DNA of 64,000 bases from Fontibacillus panacisegetis (GTDB taxonomy: Bacteria; Bacillota; Bacilli; Paenibacillales; Paenibacillaceae), in NCBI RefSeq assembly GCF_900102215.1, contig NZ_FNBG01000009.1, forward strand, positions 1 through 64,000, given 5' to 3'. A program made the translations under genes and the position numbers. Every line of letters starts with the position of its first letter. The stretch's first letter is position 1. The notes under the pieces were generated by a model. That model ran no database searches. It was not told the origin of the DNA and saw only the letters and a list, made by a program, of their open reading frames with translations. Positions 23,797 through 33,449 of this stretch are shown in pieces.

Positions 23797-25503
23797 TTGA
23801 GTGCACTTCATGAAACACTACTGCAAACGACCAACGGAGCACAGCTACTCATTCAATGCCTGCTAAATGAAAATGTGAATACGATTTTTGGATATCCCGG
23901 GGGCGCGGTCATTCCGATCTATGATGCACTTTATGATTGCGCTGAGATCACACATATTCTCACCCGTCATGAACAAGCAGCGGTTCATGCAGCAGACGGA
24001 TATGCCAGAGTAACAGGTCGCCCCGGCGTGGCGTTAGTTACTTCCGGTCCTGGAGCGACCAATGCGGTCACTGGCATTGCCAATGCGTTTATGGATTCTG
24101 TACCTCTTGTCGTACTAACGGGCCAAGTTTCCACCGATCTGATCGGGAGAGACAGCTTTCAAGAGGTAAATATTTTTGGCATGACCATGGATATTACGAA
24201 ACACAATTATGTAGTGTTGGATATTGCTGATCTTCCACGGATTATCAAAGAGGCATTCCATATTGCCTCTACTGGCAGACCAGGACCAGTATTGATTGAT
24301 CTACCAAAAAACATCATGAACACCAAGTCGAATCTTCAGCCATTAGATCAAGTGTCCATTCGTGGTTATGATCACACTCCACCTATCTCAGACGAAATCG
24401 TGAGAGCCATCCATGATCGACTTTTCTCTGCGAAGCGGCCTGTAATCATTGCCGGAGGAGGCGTTGTCTCCTCCGGGGCATCACAGCAGCTCCACTGCCT
24501 GGCAGAAAAGGTCGGAATTCCAATCGTGAATACGCTTATGGGAATAGGTTCTTTTCCTACCAATCATCCCTTGTATCTTGGAATGTTAGGAATGCATGGT
24601 ACATATGCCGCGAATCGGGCTGTTCATCAGGCTGATTTGCTCATATCACTTGGAGTTAGATTTAATGATCGTTTGTCCGGAAAAATCAAGTCTTTTTCAC
24701 CAAACTCCTGGAAGATACACGTGGATATCGACAATGCAGAGTTCAACAAAAATATTCCTGTCGATCTCGCAGTACAAGGGAACATCAGCCATTTACTAAG
24801 TAAATTAATTCCTCTGGTAAATCGGTCTACTATGTCTTCTTTATCAGAATGGGCCAATGAAACCACAGCTTGGCAAAGAAAAGTACCTCATTTCACCGCT
24901 GAGTCCGGTAATTTAAGTCCTCAAGAGGTCATTCAGCTGCTCAGTAAATATACATCAGGCGAAGCCATTGTTGCCACCGATGTTGGACAGCATCAAATCT
25001 GGACGGCACATCATTATAAATTTATTCGTCCACGCTCGTTTTTGACTTCAGGTGGCCTTGGAACGATGGGCTTTGGCTTCCCGGCGGCCATAGGCGCAGC
25101 CATTGCAGATGGTAACGGCCCAATTATTTGTATAACAGGTGATGGAAGCTTTCAAATGAATTTGCAAGAGCTGATGACTGCTGTCGACTATCAATTGCCC
25201 ATTAAAATAGCAATCCTGAACAATGGCTATCTAGGGATGGTTCGTCAATGGCAGCAATTGTTCTATGATCGGCGTTATTCTTCCGTACAGATTTCATCTC
25301 CCGATTTTGTAACATTCGCACAGGCATACGGAGTTAAAGGCTTGCGAGCGCAAAGTCTTGATGAGGCCGATGCCATTATTCAGGAAAGTCTGGCTACTCC
25401 AGGTCCTGTGTTAATGGAGTTTAATGTGAGGGAGGAACAAAATGTGTACCCTATGGTTCCGCCCGGGGAAAGTAATGATCGCATGATTCTAAATGGAGAA
25501 TAA
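23797..25503 (+). CDS. ilvB: Acetolactate synthase large subunit, orphan copy
   Basis: 568 residues. A thiamine diphosphate enzyme that joins two pyruvates to acetolactate, or pyruvate and 2-oxobutyrate to acetohydroxybutyrate. The N-terminal FGYPGGAVIPIYDAL, catalytic glutamate E59 in TRHEQAAVHAADGYAR, the FAD-domain region and the cofactor motif GDGSFQMNLQELMTA..NNGYLGMVRQWQ are all present; the last is typical of biosynthetic synthases, not of the catabolic AlsS. The start is TTG at 23797, seven bases after AGGGGG; the frame opens at 23770. No ilvN or ilvC follows, so this copy is outside the usual branched-chain operon. Confidence 0.88.
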   Translation: MSALHETLLQTTNGAQLLIQCLLNENVNTIFGYPGGAVIPIYDALYDCAEITHILTRHEQAAVHAADGYARVTGRPGVALVTSGPGATNAVTGIANAFMDSVPLVVLTGQVSTDLIGRDSFQEVNIFGMTMDITKHNYVVLDIADLPRIIKEAFHIASTGRPGPVLIDLPKNIMNTKSNLQPLDQVSIRGYDHTPPISDEIVRAIHDRLFSAKRPVIIAGGGVVSSGASQQLHCLAEKVGIPIVNTLMGIGSFPTNHPLYLGMLGMHGTYAANRAVHQADLLISLGVRFNDRLSGKIKSFSPNSWKIHVDIDNAEFNKNIPVDLAVQGNISHLLSKLIPLVNRSTMSSLSEWANETTAWQRKVPHFTAESGNLSPQEVIQLLSKYTSGEAIVATDVGQHQIWTAHHYKFIRPRSFLTSGGLGTMGFGFPAAIGAAIADGNGPIICITGDGSFQMNLQELMTAVDYQLPIKIAILNNGYLGMVRQWQQLFYDRRYSSVQISSPDFVTFAQAYGVKGLRAQSLDEADAIIQESLATPGPVLMEFNVREEQNVYPMVPPGESNDRMILNGE

Positions 25504-25931
25504 AAAGAAAAAGGGACTGTCGCATAATTAGATTTTCATCTACGCGCTGATATTCGAGTTCGATCCAATAGCTGAATTTTCGAAGTTATTGCCACTATTT
25601 TGGTGCTCTCGATGTTTTTCTGGTAAAAGTGCAGGTTTTTTTTATGAAATATGCTTGTTTGGAGCAAAAAAATGCTGAAGTGCAGGTTTTCGACCCAAAG
25701 ATAATCAGAATTGCTCGTTGACCAGAAAAAAGCTGCACTTTCGCAGGGATTTTCTGGAATCATATAACCTAAAGCTAAAAAACGGCACTTTTGCAACAAT
25801 TACAACGGCTCTTTTCATGAACAGCAGGTATATGTATAATATTGGAATCGTCATGGATGTATCAGGTAGTTGGAGGAACGATAGTGTTGAGGGCCATCTC
25901 AAAAGTAGATACTCTACTTTTGAGATGGCCC
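25504..25931. repeat. Intergenic region with GTGCAG repeats and a 19-bp perfect hairpin
   Basis: No gene is supported here. AAGTGCAGGTTTT or a close variant occurs at about 25627 and 25678, and inverted relatives (GCTGCACTTTCGC, CGGCACTTTTGC) at about 25732 and 25783. At 25891-25909 GGGCCATCTCAAAAGTAGA pairs perfectly with 25913-25931 across a three-base loop and is followed by CCTTTTATG, so it could end ilvB transcription. Confidence 0.5.
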
Positions 25932-25946
25932 CCTTTTATGTAAAAT

Positions 25947-26258
25947 TCATCCCATTCCCATATGATTGTTAGCCTCACAAGACAGCTCCCAGGTTCGCAA
26001 TTCATAAGTTTCAACACCAGAGACTATGTATGGATCTGATTCAGCTATTTTCTTTGCTTCTTCATAGGAGGAAGCCTTAATAATGACCATTCCTCCACGA
26101 TAATCGCTAAACGGACCACAAAGCTCAAGCTTTCCTTCAAGATCAAGCTGCTTCAAATGCTGAACATGGGCACGAATCAGCTCCTCCGTCATTTTTTGAC
26201 CAGGTACTACGGATAATAAAATAACATATCGAATATCTTCAGGTCTTGTCACATACAT
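25947..26258 (-). CDS. YciI family protein
   Basis: 103 residues of the YciI type: a ferredoxin-like small domain with RYVILLSVVPGQKMTEELIR at the start, an HVQHLKQLDLEGKLELCGPF core, and the conserved GGMVIIKASSYEEAKKIAES segment with the downstream DPYI. Members are thought to act on small organic molecules, but the substrate here is unknown. The frame extends to 26342, but TAGGAGG places the start at ATG 26258. Confidence 0.8.
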   Translation of the reverse strand: MYVTRPEDIRYVILLSVVPGQKMTEELIRAHVQHLKQLDLEGKLELCGPFSDYRGGMVIIKASSYEEAKKIAESDPYIVSGVETYELRTWELSCEANNHMGMG

Positions 26259-26316
26259 AATGATTCCTCCTATATCAATTAGCCGCCTGATCTTTTGACC
26301 AAACGGCTCTTTATTA

Positions 26317-26610
26317 CTATAAACTATGTCCCCTCTTGCCATCCTCCTGCCATTTCAGCTCCCACTCCCGTACCTTGGCACGGCGTACAGCATCAAGCGC
26401 TCGCTGCTTTTCTTCATTCACTCCAAGAATAAAATGCAAATGCGCACCGATGACCAAAAAAGCGAAAGCCGACCAGACAATTCCGAACAGAGATACAAAT
26501 CCCGCGCCAGGATTAAAAGAAATCATCGGCAATGCATACACGAGCATGGCTAACGCCAGGATTAAGTATACAACATGTTTCCATTTACTTTTCTTTTTAA
26601 CTGTTTTCAT
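26317..26610 (-). CDS. Small membrane protein of unknown function
   Basis: 97 residues. A Lys-rich N-terminus is followed by two membrane helices (about 12-32, VVYLILALAMLVYALPMISF; about 37-62, FVSLFGIVWSAFAFLVIG) and a charged cytoplasmic tail (NEEKQRALDAVRRAKVREWE). I do not recognise it beyond that. GAGGAG precedes ATG 26610 by about 11 bases. It may be cotranscribed with the YciI gene 58 bases downstream. Confidence 0.6.
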   Translation of the reverse strand: MKTVKKKSKWKHVVYLILALAMLVYALPMISFNPGAGFVSLFGIVWSAFAFLVIGAHLHFILGVNEEKQRALDAVRRAKVREWELKWQEDGKRGHSL

Positions 26611-26726
26611 CTTTTTCGCAGCTCCTCATATCATGATTTACACTGATAATCCATTCTATGAGCGCTGCTTCAATTATATGAGACAAGTCTTCAAATCTAT
26701 AAAATATTTATTTGTGATAGAGAAAA

Positions 26727-27065
26727 CTACACGTTATAGAGGTGTTGAAGGCTGTCCGTAATAATTTTGTTGACATCCTGAATTATAACGCTGAGACGAC
26801 GCTCTGCATCAAACAGACGGACAATGTTAGGATTTTGGCTCAACAGCTCGAACTGTTTCTCCATTTTCTCCATCTCTTCCTGTTCTGGCATTTGGCCTGA
26901 CATCATTCGCTGCTGCATTTCATTTTGCTTGGCACGAAAGTTATCCAGCATCTCTTTACTGCTTTGATCTACATCGATCAATTTCACCGCATCCGTAATT
27001 TCGATTACCTCTTTGCTTTCTTTCAATGCGCTTGCCAGCTCATGTGCTTTGTCATAAATATTCAA
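26727..27065 (-). CDS. yheA: YlbF/YmcA family protein YheA
   Basis: 112 residues, all helical: NIYDKAHELASALKESKEVI at the N-terminus, then a charged coiled coil with QEEMEKMEKQFELLSQNPNI. The YlbF family includes YlbF and YmcA, which act in RNA processing and phosphorelay control; YheA itself has no settled role. I favour the TTG at 27065, nine bases after GAGAGG; an ATG at 27074 directly abuts that sequence. Next to yheB and YheC/YheD genes, as in B. subtilis. Confidence 0.8.
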   Translation of the reverse strand: MNIYDKAHELASALKESKEVIEITDAVKLIDVDQSSKEMLDNFRAKQNEMQQRMMSGQMPEQEEMEKMEKQFELLSQNPNIVRLFDAERRLSVIIQDVNKIITDSLQHLYNV

Positions 27066-27105
27066 TATGCTCATCCTCTCTAAAATAATGAAACATGCGC
27101 TTTGC

Positions 27106-28269
27106 TTAACCCCACCACAGCATAAAAAGAGACTGCAGCAGACCGATGAATCCACCAAGGAGAACACCGAGCCAGGTTATAGCGCGAAATTCCTTGCCGG
27201 ATATGTTCAAAATAATCTCCTCCAGCCGCTCCACCGGGAATTTCTCCACCTGCTCTTTAACGAGCTCTGGCAGCTGAATAGCCTGCACCGCTGTGGGAAT
27301 ACCTTTAGCAATGGATTGAAGTGCTCGAGCTGTCATGGCAGGAATACCCGCCTCAGCTTGTTCCTTCCAAGGCGCGATCAGGGATGATACCTTTACACCT
27401 TCTACCGATTCTATCCACTTCTCCATTGGTAGATTAGCGATTTTGCCTGTAATCCAGCTTTGGCTCTCTTCACCTGTTAGCAGCTCCAACAGCTCAGCAG
27501 CTGGCTTATCGCCATATTCATGCAACCGCTGCTGAATCACCTGTACTATTTTACTTCTCGCATCATCACTCCGCAATGCCCGAACGATAGCAGGAGTAAT
27601 CTTCCTCACCATTTTATCCTCGTCCACAAAAATCGCTGCCATCGTGCCTAAAAATCCGCCAGCCTGATCCATCATACCCGTGGCCATTGTAGTCAGCATC
27701 CGTTGACCTTCGGCAGACAATATTTCTTCCTCTACAGCACCTAGCACCGCATCAGCTGCAGCCTCGCTCCAGCGCTTCGTATTATCCTCGTTCCACCCAG
27801 GGACGATTGCTTGCAGCTCTACTTCATTCAGGTTGAATTTGTGCCAAGCGATGCTTACTCCATGCGCAGCTGTCAGGCGGAGCCCATCAGCAAGCCGAAG
27901 CTTAACCGACTGCCATTCTTCCTGATCCCAAAACTTATGCGCGACCTCTTTAAGCGTAAGCGGACTGTCATTTAAACGATGCAGCAATCCCCGTAAATAT
28001 TCCTCAGCTTTATTCCGGAATGCCGGGCGACTGACCATTTCCTGAAGTCCTTCCGTCGTCACCAGATACTCGGCTACCACGTTACCCAAAGATACGGCTA
28101 TGTCATCCCTACGTTTAGGAATCAAGCCCGGTGTAAACGGAACATGAAGCTTACCGATATAAATCGATTTTCTGGGATGAAACAACATTTTTATTGCATA
28201 ATGGTTCGTTATTCCGCCGACAAAGCCAGCCACTAATACGCTAACTAAAATATATAACCAATCATCCAC
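27106..28269 (-). CDS. yheB: DUF445 family membrane protein YheB
   Basis: 387 residues. An N-terminal helix (about 5-25, LYILVSVLVAGFVGGITNHY) carries the family hallmark GGITNHYAIKMLFHP; a long amphipathic, helical middle follows, and a C-terminal membrane hairpin ends the protein (AITWLGVLLGGFIGLLQSLF). This is DUF445, found in B. subtilis as YheB, made in sporulation. AGGAGG lies eight bases before GTG 28269, which I prefer to the TTG two codons upstream. It precedes yheA and is divergent from the YheC/YheD run. Confidence 0.85.
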   Translation of the reverse strand: MDDWLYILVSVLVAGFVGGITNHYAIKMLFHPRKSIYIGKLHVPFTPGLIPKRRDDIAVSLGNVVAEYLVTTEGLQEMVSRPAFRNKAEEYLRGLLHRLNDSPLTLKEVAHKFWDQEEWQSVKLRLADGLRLTAAHGVSIAWHKFNLNEVELQAIVPGWNEDNTKRWSEAAADAVLGAVEEEILSAEGQRMLTTMATGMMDQAGGFLGTMAAIFVDEDKMVRKITPAIVRALRSDDARSKIVQVIQQRLHEYGDKPAAELLELLTGEESQSWITGKIANLPMEKWIESVEGVKVSSLIAPWKEQAEAGIPAMTARALQSIAKGIPTAVQAIQLPELVKEQVEKFPVERLEEIILNISGKEFRAITWLGVLLGGFIGLLQSLFMLWWG

Positions 28270-28416
28270 CTGCAATACCTCCTGTTATCCTTCCTCTTTT
28301 GTATAGGTTAATCACCAAGGATTCTACGTCCTCATATGATGCATTACATGCAATTACGCAGAAGCCCTATTGTGCATCCAAGACACCAAGCTTAGGTCTG
28401 GAAGGAGATCCGCTTC

Positions 28417-29784
28417 ATGCCCTCCAAAAAACTAAAGATACAGATTTCGAGCCCTAATTTGCTGGAGAGTGACTACCTCGTCCTTGGAGATCAGCTGGTC
28501 AAACAGTGGAGAATCCCTACAAATTATCCACTGCAGCTGAACTTCGGCTCACTCCGGCACACCGTTAGAGTCATATCCTTAGCCAAGTTTGACGGTGTAC
28601 GAATCAGCCAGGAGCTAGCAAACAAAATGGGCGTTCTGCCCCGGTCGTCGTTACGGCTCATTTATCGCCCGCAATCATCTACCCTTCAGTTCGGGCCGCT
28701 GGTAGGGGTGCTGATTAGCAGGGACATTCCAGGCGCTCTAGAGAGACCCTTTGGCCCGATTACGATGTTCTGCAAAGAGCTTGTTAATGCGTGCCAGCGT
28801 CAAGGGGCATATGTCTATTTTTTTACACCGAATCACATCGGTTCTAGCCCGGGAAAATTAACCGCCTGGGTCTATGGAGACACGTGGAAGCAGATCCAGG
28901 TGCCAGCAGCAGACGTATTCTATAATCGTTTAACTTCACGGAAATTGGAGAACAAACCTAGCGTACAGCATTTTTTAAAAGAAGTAAAATCCAGATACGG
29001 CAGTCACTTTTTCAATGAAAAGTTCCTGGATAAAACAGAGGTTTTTGATGCATTAGGTCGTGATATAACAGTATCCAGATATTTGCCTGAATCTCATTTG
29101 CTGCGTAATTTTACTGTATTAAAAACAATGTGCGCCAAGTATCCGATCGTGTTCCTGAAGCCGATCAGAGGAAGTCTCGGAAAAGGGATTATTCGGGTAT
29201 CAAGACTTGAGGGCGGTGCTTACCTGACACTCGCTACGCAAGTTGGAGGAACAAAAAGACAGACCTATCCAAGTCTCGCCAAGTTGTTCTCTTCCATATC
29301 CGGGAAAATGAAGTTTACGCGTTATCAAATTCAGCAAGGCCTTAGTCTCATTGAGATTGATCGAAGGCCTGTTGATTTCAGAGCTCTTGTACAGAAAAAC
29401 TTGAACGGCAAGTGGAGCGTTACGTCTATCGTTGCCCGAACTGCCGGCAGCCAGCATTTTGTATCCAATTTAGCCCGCGGCGGCTCGCTCAGTACTGTGA
29501 AAGAAGCAGCCTTCAAAAGCACTCTTCCTGCAGGCATCAAAGCGAAGATCGGCACCAGGCTCAAGACAGCTGCTCTGGATATTGCCCAAGGTGTAGATAA
29601 GCAGTTGCCCTCCCATTTTGGAGAGCTTGGTATCGATCTGGCTGTCGATACTAATGGTCGCATATGGCTGCTGGAGGTCAATTCCAAACCATCAAAAAAT
29701 GACAATACCCCCATTGGCGGGGGCAAGATACGCCCATCTGTCAAACAAGTAATTGATTATGCCCGCTATTTGTCCGGCTTCTAG
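28417..29784 (+). CDS. YheC/YheD endospore coat-associated ATP-grasp protein, long form 1
   Basis: 455 residues. An N-terminal beta-rich domain (about 1-95) precedes an ATP-grasp domain. The glycine-rich ATP loop is FLKPIRGSLGKGIIRV (about 245-260), then DFRALVQKN (about 313) and the metal-binding end LGIDLAVDTNGRIWLLEVNS KPS (about 405-428). ATP-grasp enzymes join a carboxylate to an amine or thiol; the substrate here is unknown, but the B. subtilis relatives are spore coat-associated. AAGGAG precedes ATG 28417. It is first in a row of five paralogues. Confidence 0.85.
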   Translation: MPSKKLKIQISSPNLLESDYLVLGDQLVKQWRIPTNYPLQLNFGSLRHTVRVISLAKFDGVRISQELANKMGVLPRSSLRLIYRPQSSTLQFGPLVGVLISRDIPGALERPFGPITMFCKELVNACQRQGAYVYFFTPNHIGSSPGKLTAWVYGDTWKQIQVPAADVFYNRLTSRKLENKPSVQHFLKEVKSRYGSHFFNEKFLDKTEVFDALGRDITVSRYLPESHLLRNFTVLKTMCAKYPIVFLKPIRGSLGKGIIRVSRLEGGAYLTLATQVGGTKRQTYPSLAKLFSSISGKMKFTRYQIQQGLSLIEIDRRPVDFRALVQKNLNGKWSVTSIVARTAGSQHFVSNLARGGSLSTVKEAAFKSTLPAGIKAKIGTRLKTAALDIAQGVDKQLPSHFGELGIDLAVDTNGRIWLLEVNSKPSKNDNTPIGGGKIRPSVKQVIDYARYLSGF

Positions 29785-29798
29785 AAGGGAGAACGGTG

Positions 29799-30908
29799 AT
29801 GTTGAGACCACATAAAGGCGTCATTGGCATTTTAGTATCCGAGAGCAAAGGTCCCTTCCCCTTCTCTGAAAACAATTATTGCCGCAAGCTATGTCTGATT
29901 GGCAACAAGCAAGGAATGCATATCTATGTTTTCTGCCCGTCATCGATTACACAGGATCGTTCAACTGTTCAGGGCTACTGCTATGAGAAAGGGAATTGGA
30001 ATCGAAGGTCGTCCCCCTTGCCCGACATTTTATATGACCGTTGTTTTTCACATGATCGCAAGGATCAACAGCGCAAACAGAACGCCCTTTCCCTGCTATA
30101 CGAGAAGCAACCCTTCATTTATTTAGCTCGCGGACTTACAGGCAAATGGTCTGTATACCAGGTGCTTAAGAAATATCCGGATTTAACTCTCTACTTGCCT
30201 GAAACACACAAATATACCGGAGCAGACCAGCTCTCCGAGTGGCTGCGTACTCATAACGGTCAGGGTTTCATGAAACCCCAAAATGGAACTCACGGGAAAA
30301 GAACGATGCATATTAAAGTGTCTTCTCCTCAAGAGGGATTGCGGCTGATTGGAAGAGATAACAGCAACAACATATTTAAACGCAAATTCCCTTCTGTACA
30401 AGAAGGATTCGAATGGATTCATAAATTTATAGGAAATCGTCCGTTTCTGCTTCAGACTTACTTGAACCTGAACAGTACACAAGGTGAACCCTTTGATATC
30501 AGAGTGCTCATGCAAAAAAACAGCAAGGGGATCTGGGAAATAACTGGCCGGGCAGCACGAGTTGGCCAGAAGCATTCGCTTACCTCCAACCTTCATGGCG
30601 GAGGTAGTGCGCATAAAGCATTGCCTTTTCTTTGTCGGGAGTTCGGAGAAAACGGGGGTAGAAACGCCATCACCGTCATTGATCATCTCTCCAAAGACAT
30701 CCCATTGTATCTGGAATCTCACTTTGGCCGTCTCGCAGAGTTGGGTATCGATTTCGGGGTCGACCGTCAGGGTAAGGTATGGATTCTGGAGGTCAATTCT
30801 AAGCCTGGGCGCTCCTCCTTCTTTAGAATCGGAGATTATAAAAGTGCCAGAAAGTCTATCGAGAATCCGATCGGATATGCACGATATTTGCTGCTGAGTA
30901 AACCCTGA
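29799..30908 (+). CDS. YheC/YheD ATP-grasp protein, short form 2
   Basis: 369 residues without the N-terminal beta domain of the long forms. The ATP-grasp domain is present, but the glycine-rich loop reads FMKPQNGTHGKRTMHI, with Arg where the paralogues have Gly, which may weaken nucleotide binding. The metal end is intact (DFGVDRQGKVWILEVNSKPG). AGGGAG precedes GTG 29796 and ATG 29799; I prefer the ATG. It begins 12 bases after the preceding paralogue. Confidence 0.82.
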   Translation: MLRPHKGVIGILVSESKGPFPFSENNYCRKLCLIGNKQGMHIYVFCPSSITQDRSTVQGYCYEKGNWNRRSSPLPDILYDRCFSHDRKDQQRKQNALSLLYEKQPFIYLARGLTGKWSVYQVLKKYPDLTLYLPETHKYTGADQLSEWLRTHNGQGFMKPQNGTHGKRTMHIKVSSPQEGLRLIGRDNSNNIFKRKFPSVQEGFEWIHKFIGNRPFLLQTYLNLNSTQGEPFDIRVLMQKNSKGIWEITGRAARVGQKHSLTSNLHGGGSAHKALPFLCREFGENGGRNAITVIDHLSKDIPLYLESHFGRLAELGIDFGVDRQGKVWILEVNSKPGRSSFFRIGDYKSARKSIENPIGYARYLLLSKP

Positions 30909-30933
30909 ACCAAGTATTTAGGAGGATAAATTC

Positions 30934-32307
30934 ATGAGTTTGACTTTTTGCAACGTCCATTTCACGCAGCAGCCCCAAAAGGTTGTCTACGTGTCCGATA
31001 CTTTAATGAAAAACTTGAAGCTGTCGGGGAAAAAGTCGGTTCATCTCAGATTTGGCGGAGAACGTGTCCCCGCTACCGTCAAACCCATCAACAAAGCGGG
31101 AAAACATCTATACCTCGCCTCCGGTATTCGCAAAGGAATCAAAATCCCGAAGGCTGGTGGAGTTTATTTACGCAGCTTACAGGAAGGCGAAGTGCAAATC
31201 GGTCCGCTCATCGGGGTATTATCCGACGGTCCAACCTCATCGACGAGCAATCCATTCGGTTCCAGAACCGGATTCATTAAGCAGCTGCTGAGATACGGGA
31301 GCAAACAATCCTATATTTTTGCATTCACACCGCGAGACATTCAGTGGGAGAGCGAAACAGTGAACGGATACTTTTTAAATGAGTCAGGGAAATTCATAAG
31401 AAAAAAAGTTCCTCTTCCAGATGTCGTATACAATCGGCTGCCGAGCCGGCGAGCAGAGACCACCTCATCCATCAACCAACTCAGAGAGCGATTTATCCGT
31501 AAAAAAATACCTTTCTTCAATTGGAGCTTCTTTAATAAATCAGATATTTACCGACTATTGGAAAGGGACCCTCAGGTCAATCGTTTTGTTCCTGAGTCCA
31601 TCATGAGCCCTACTCCAGAGCAGATCAAAGATTTACTTGACCGTCATAATCTCATTTACTACAAACCAAACAGCGGCAGTCTTGGCAACGGAATATATCG
31701 GTTATCGCATGTCGCGAAGAGCGGTTACTACGCCAGATATCGTAAAAATGGACGTAACGCTCTGCTGCGTTTCAGCTCATTCGGAAGTCTTATGCGCACC
31801 CTGCAGGCCAGACACGGTCGATCTCTGCGTGGTTATGTAGCTCAGCAAGGGATTCGCCTGATTGAAATTGATGGATGTCCAATTGATTTCAGATTTCATA
31901 TGCACAAAAACGGACGCAACCAATGGGTGGTCGTAGGAATTGGAGCCAAAAAGGCAGGAAGAGGAAGCGTTACTACTCATCTTAAAAACGGCGGCTCCCT
32001 CCTCACACCAGATCAGGCTTTAGGCCGGACATTCGGTTCCAGAGCAGATGAGGTTCTCAAAAATGCAAAAGCTGTAGCTATCACACTTGCAGAAGGAATC
32101 GAAACAAATCATCAGCATTTGATTGGAGAAATCGGATTTGATATCGGAATCGACAAGGATGAGAGAATATGGATGTTCGAAGCTAATGCCAAACCCGGAC
32201 GTTCGATCTTCAAGCATCCCTCCTTGCGGGCCGAAGGAAAAGCATCCGTTGAACATATTTTGGAGCATTGTCTATATCTCAGTAAATTCCGGAGGAGGGA
32301 AGGCTAA
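30934..32307 (+). CDS. YheC/YheD ATP-grasp protein, long form 3
   Basis: 457 residues, with the N-terminal beta-rich domain as in the first gene (about 1-95) and an ATP-grasp domain. The loop is YYKPNSGSLGNGIYRL and the metal end is DIGIDKDERIWMFEANAKPG. AGGAGG lies eight bases before ATG 30934. Its stop overlaps the next gene (TAATG), so those two are translationally coupled. Together with the next gene it repeats the long-short pattern of the first two. Confidence 0.83.
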   Translation: MSLTFCNVHFTQQPQKVVYVSDTLMKNLKLSGKKSVHLRFGGERVPATVKPINKAGKHLYLASGIRKGIKIPKAGGVYLRSLQEGEVQIGPLIGVLSDGPTSSTSNPFGSRTGFIKQLLRYGSKQSYIFAFTPRDIQWESETVNGYFLNESGKFIRKKVPLPDVVYNRLPSRRAETTSSINQLRERFIRKKIPFFNWSFFNKSDIYRLLERDPQVNRFVPESIMSPTPEQIKDLLDRHNLIYYKPNSGSLGNGIYRLSHVAKSGYYARYRKNGRNALLRFSSFGSLMRTLQARHGRSLRGYVAQQGIRLIEIDGCPIDFRFHMHKNGRNQWVVVGIGAKKAGRGSVTTHLKNGGSLLTPDQALGRTFGSRADEVLKNAKAVAITLAEGIETNHQHLIGEIGFDIGIDKDERIWMFEANAKPGRSIFKHPSLRAEGKASVEHILEHCLYLSKFRRREG

Positions 32308-33422
32308 TGAGCCAGCTCACTGGTGATCAGAAGCCTGTTGTCGCTGTTCTCACTGTAGCTGACGAACGATCGCTATTTCGAGGCAATCGCGCCAACTTCC
32401 GAGATATCGTGAAGATGGGGAGGGAAATGGATTTCCCCGTCTATGTTGTCACTACGAGGGATTTGAAATTAACGGGTAACAGGGTCAAGGGGTACTTTTA
32501 CAGTCCAGAGGATAAAGAGTGGAAGAGGCAGTGGTTTCCTCTCCCCCATGTCATTTACAACCGAATTCCACTCCGTGAGGATGAGATCAAAGTCGCTGTA
32601 AGAAAAAAGATTAAAGAGTGCATCAAGCATAGCAGCATCCATATATTCAATCCGTATTTTTTTAATAAATGGAGACTGTTTGACTGGCTTAAGAAGAATC
32701 GTTCCACCAGACCACTTGTACCGGATACAAAAAGAATGCGATCCTCCGCTACGTTACATGCAATGTTGACTCAATATAGACGATTGTACCTGAAGCCCGA
32801 GAGCGGCAAGGCTGGCAAAGGAATCATGCTGCTTCAGCTTGAATCAAGCGATCCAGAAATTTATCAATTAACGATTCAAGGAAAACGAAAAAAAAATGTC
32901 ATCTATAAAACCAGCAAGCTCCCTCTGATCTGGAAACGCATAAAAATGGAGACAGGTGGAGTCCCCTACATTATGCAAGAAGGTATTGAGCTCTCCAAAT
33001 TCCATGATCGTCACTTTGATCTTCGTGTGCTGGTGCAGAAATCAGGTAAAGGCGTCTGGACTGTGACAGGTGTCGGATCTCGATTAGCCGGGCCTAAGAG
33101 AATTACCACCCATGTTCCTCAAGGAGGCAGCGTTGAAGATCCAGAGAAGATGCTGATCCCTACCTTTGGTTCAGAAATGACCTCTATATTGATCAATCGG
33201 CTTAAATCCAACTCCCTGCTCATTGCAAGACAAATTGAGAAAGGGTCGGGATACACTTTAGGTGAAATGTCTATGGATTTAGGAATCGATACGGAGGGAG
33301 ATATGTGGTTCTTTGAAGCCAATGCCAAGCCGATGAAATTTGATGAGCCACATATTCGCAAAAGATCGCTGGAACGCATTTTTCAATTCAGTCAGTATTT
33401 ATCCCGTCAAACCAAGGATTAA
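32307..33422 (+). CDS. YheC/YheD ATP-grasp protein, short form 4
   Basis: 371 residues without the extra N-terminal domain. The loop is YLKPESGKAGKGIMLL, the central FDLRVLVQKSGKGVW and the metal end DLGIDTEGDMWFFEANAKP are intact. GGAGGG lies a few bases upstream of ATG 32307, inside the end of the preceding gene, whose stop it overlaps by one base. Confidence 0.83.
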   Translation: MSQLTGDQKPVVAVLTVADERSLFRGNRANFRDIVKMGREMDFPVYVVTTRDLKLTGNRVKGYFYSPEDKEWKRQWFPLPHVIYNRIPLREDEIKVAVRKKIKECIKHSSIHIFNPYFFNKWRLFDWLKKNRSTRPLVPDTKRMRSSATLHAMLTQYRRLYLKPESGKAGKGIMLLQLESSDPEIYQLTIQGKRKKNVIYKTSKLPLIWKRIKMETGGVPYIMQEGIELSKFHDRHFDLRVLVQKSGKGVWTVTGVGSRLAGPKRITTHVPQGGSVEDPEKMLIPTFGSEMTSILINRLKSNSLLIARQIEKGSGYTLGEMSMDLGIDTEGDMWFFEANAKPMKFDEPHIRKRSLERIFQFSQYLSRQTKD

Positions 33423-33449
33423 GAACGTAAGGAGGGATTAGAACCGAGC

